NCBI GenBank assembly: GCA_963739975.1
Contig: CAVUCK010000006.1
Coordinates: forward strand, 1-64,000
Source: JALZMG01 sp963739975
Lineage (GTDB): Bacteria > Actinomycetota > Acidimicrobiia > Acidimicrobiales > Ilumatobacteraceae
Reading direction: 5' to 3'
Length of the DNA: 64,000 nt
Numbering within the stretch: position 1 is the stretch's first letter; every line of letters begins with the position of its first letter. The position numbers and the translations under genes are program-made. Shown here piece by piece: positions 62,759-64,000 of the stretch. The notes under the pieces were generated by a model. That model did not search any database and had not been told where the DNA came from. It worked only from the letters and a program-made list of their open reading frames with translations.

Positions 62759-62772
62759 TCCCCGTTCTGGCC

Positions 62773-62826
62773 GTCGCAATCGGCCGCTGTGAGCCGATCG
62801 CGCCGGCCAGGACCGCCGATTGCGAC
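62773..62826. terminator. Inverted repeat between convergent genes
   Basis: GTCGCAATCGGC (62773-62784) pairs perfectly with GCCGATTGCGAC (62815-62826), with a 30-nt GC-rich loop. It lies 14 nt after the acyltransferase stop and directly before the stop of the LysM gene on the other strand, so it can terminate both. Confidence 0.65.
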
Positions 62827-62827
62827 G

Positions 62828-63496
62828 TCAGCCGGGCGGGACGGTCGTGCAGGTCGAGCCCGGCGGGATGACCACCGACTCGCCGGTCCGCTGGAAGTTC
62901 GAGTACTCGGCGTCCCAGCCGTTGGCCGCGGTCAGTGCTTCGAGCGTGATGTCGAAGTCCTGGGCGATCGACGTCGGGTTGTCGCCGTCCTTGACGACGT
63001 AGCTGCCGGGCGTGCACCCCACCGGCGCGCCCTCCGGCGTGGTCTCCGTCGAATCCTCGGTCGCCGGCTCGTCCGTCGCCTCGGTCTCGTCGCTGGTGGT
63101 GGTCGTCGTCGTGGCGTTCGGGTCGATGTAGAGCGCGTTCGGCGGGATGCGCACCGTGCTGCCGGCGTCCGGGAAGTCCGAGTAGTCGTCGGCCCAGCCG
63201 TTGTACTCACGCAGTTCGGACACGTCGATGTCGTACAAGTCGGCGATCAGGATCGGGAAGTCCTCCTCGACCACGGTGTAGGTCTGCTCGGCGGGCCAGC
63301 GACCCTCGGCATCCGGGCCGGCGGCAACGGGCACGGTGCTGGTCGTCACGGCATCCCGCACCACGTAGCTCGACGGCTTGATCGTGACGGAGTTCGCCGT
63401 CGCCGGTGGTTCATCGTCGCCGCACGCCGCGGCGAGCACCACGAGTCCGAGGCTGAACGCCACGGCAGCGAGATTGCGCCCAAGTGCCGACGACAT
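62828..63496 (-). CDS. Lipoprotein with two LysM-like domains
   Basis: Predicted 222 aa from the ATG at 63496. The signal peptide NLAAVAFSLGLVVLAAACGD ends in a lipobox AAC. Two LysM-like repeats follow: TYTVVEEDFPILIADLYDID with ELREYNGWADDYSDFPDAG, and SYVVKDGDNPTSIAQDFDIT with ALTAANGWDAEYSNFQRTG, joined by a Thr/Glu-rich linker. LysM domains bind peptidoglycan glycans, so this would be an anchored wall-binding protein. No catalytic domain. Confidence 0.85.
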   Translation of the reverse strand: MSSALGRNLAAVAFSLGLVVLAAACGDDEPPATANSVTIKPSSYVVRDAVTTSTVPVAAGPDAEGRWPAEQTYTVVEEDFPILIADLYDIDVSELREYNGWADDYSDFPDAGSTVRIPPNALYIDPNATTTTTTSDETEATDEPATEDSTETTPEGAPVGCTPGSYVVKDGDNPTSIAQDFDITLEALTAANGWDAEYSNFQRTGESVVIPPGSTCTTVPPG

Positions 63497-63556
63497 GGCC
63501 CGGGAGCCTACGTGGCCACCACTACCAGAGGGCATCACGCCCCGAGGCCATCAGAC

Positions 63557-64000
63557 TCAGGTGAGCGGGCGGGTGGTGGGGAGGACCGGGGACGGGAGGG
63601 TGGTCTCGCCGACGAGGTAGCGGTCCACGCCGGCGGCGCAGGAGCGGCCCTCGGCGATCGCCCACACGATCAGGCTCTGGCCCCGCCCCATGTCGCCGGT
63701 GACGAACACGCCCGGCACGTTGGTCATGAAGTCGTCGTCGCGCTGGACGTTGCCACGGGCGTCGAACTCGACGCCCAGGCGGTCCAGCCACGAGCCCTGC
63801 TCGGGCCCGACGAACCCCATCGCCAGCAGCACGAGGTCGGCCGGCAGCTCGCGCTCCGTGCCGGGGACCTTCTGGAAGCGACCGTCGACCAGCTCGACCT
63901 CGTGGATCAGAAGGGCCCGCACGTTGCCGGCGCCGTCGTCGACGAAGCGCTCGGTGTTGACGCTGTAGACCCGGTCGCCGCCCTCTTCGTGGGCCGACGA
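63557..64000 (-). CDS. gltD: Glutamate synthase small subunit, C-terminal part (start outside window)
   Basis: The leftward frame is open from the window edge to the TGA at 63557 (147 codons). VYSVNTERFVDDGAGNVRAL, ELPADLVLLAMGFVGPEQGS, WLDRLGVEFDARGNV and TNVPGVFVTGDMGRGQSLIV with WAIAEGRSCAAGVDRYL are the C-terminal signatures of GltD, including the second FAD-binding GD motif. GltD brings NADPH electrons to the large subunit that makes glutamate from glutamine and 2-oxoglutarate; gltB would be expected further right, outside this window. Confidence 0.92.
   Translation of the reverse strand, partial: SSAHEEGGDRVYSVNTERFVDDGAGNVRALLIHEVELVDGRFQKVPGTERELPADLVLLAMGFVGPEQGSWLDRLGVEFDARGNVQRDDDFMTNVPGVFVTGDMGRGQSLIVWAIAEGRSCAAGVDRYLVGETTLPSPVLPTTRPLT

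Noticed and set aside
1..64000. CRISPR array, rRNA, phage or replication origin
   Set aside because: No regularly spaced direct repeats, no rRNA-like conserved stretches, and no phage structural or dnaA-box cluster were seen on either strand.

Overview
The window looks like a chromosomal segment of a high-GC actinobacterium, probably of the class Acidimicrobiia. That placement is an inference from gene content: a DUF6431 transposon-associated protein, an F420-type luciferase-like oxidoreductase, a SARP regulator, a FadD15-type acyl-CoA ligase, a cytochrome P450, single-chain LIV permeases and many GTG starts. No rRNA or other strict marker is present. One tRNA gene (Val, CAC) is visible.

Region 1 (1-9.4 kb) is an accessory, decaying zone. 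It mixes intact small genes (PadR with an NmrA-like reductase, a beta-helix protein, two GNAT acetyltransferases, an intradiol dioxygenase) with broken ones (DUF6431, SnoaL-like, DUF1524 nuclease, HNH nuclease, alpha/beta hydrolase) and transposase remnants of probable IS3 and ISL3 type. A short repeat, including one exact 21-nt pair 6.1 kb apart, lies between the small modules.

Region 2 (9.4-26.5 kb) holds a very large membrane-anchored SARP/STAND/WD40 regulator divergent from a TolB-like lipoprotein, a GNAT, a broken ECF-type sigma factor, and then a divergent locus. Its leftward operon encodes a thioredoxin-fold protein, a SufR-like regulator, a membrane protein and a GH15 enzyme. Its rightward operon encodes a DoxX-like protein, a patatin remnant, an FAD reductase and transaldolase. 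The two share one symmetric promoter/operator region.

Region 3 (26.4-41.4 kb) runs almost wholly leftward. A branched-chain amino acid (LIV) type ABC system consists of a fused LivH-LivM permease, an MFS transporter fused to both LIV ATPases, and a substrate-binding protein. After a palindromic terminator comes a polyamine locus: aminobutyraldehyde-type dehydrogenase, a single-chain PotA-PotD, PotB and PotC. A 2-hydroxyacid dehydrogenase, a DUF2087 protein, a DnaJ-domain membrane protein and tRNA-Val follow.

Region 4 (41.5-56 kb) is ordinary core and metabolic content: P450, DUF4234, LLM oxidoreductase, acyl-CoA ligase, zinc ribbon, MFS exporter, murF/ddl for cell-wall precursors, GH1, a cytosolic subtilisin with a propeptide-like partner, SnoaL-like, SET, and a methyltransferase with a small upstream gene.

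Region 5 (55.8-62.8 kb) is a TetR-controlled lipid-type operon (fatty acyl reductase-HAD fusion, zinc alcohol dehydrogenase, LarA/DUF2088 protein, PlsC-like acyltransferase). A LysM lipoprotein and the 3' end of gltD close the window.

Several otherwise well-conserved long genes (SBP, MFS-LivFG, LarA-like) carry single-base frameshifts, often by one extra base. These may be assembly indels rather than true inactivation.
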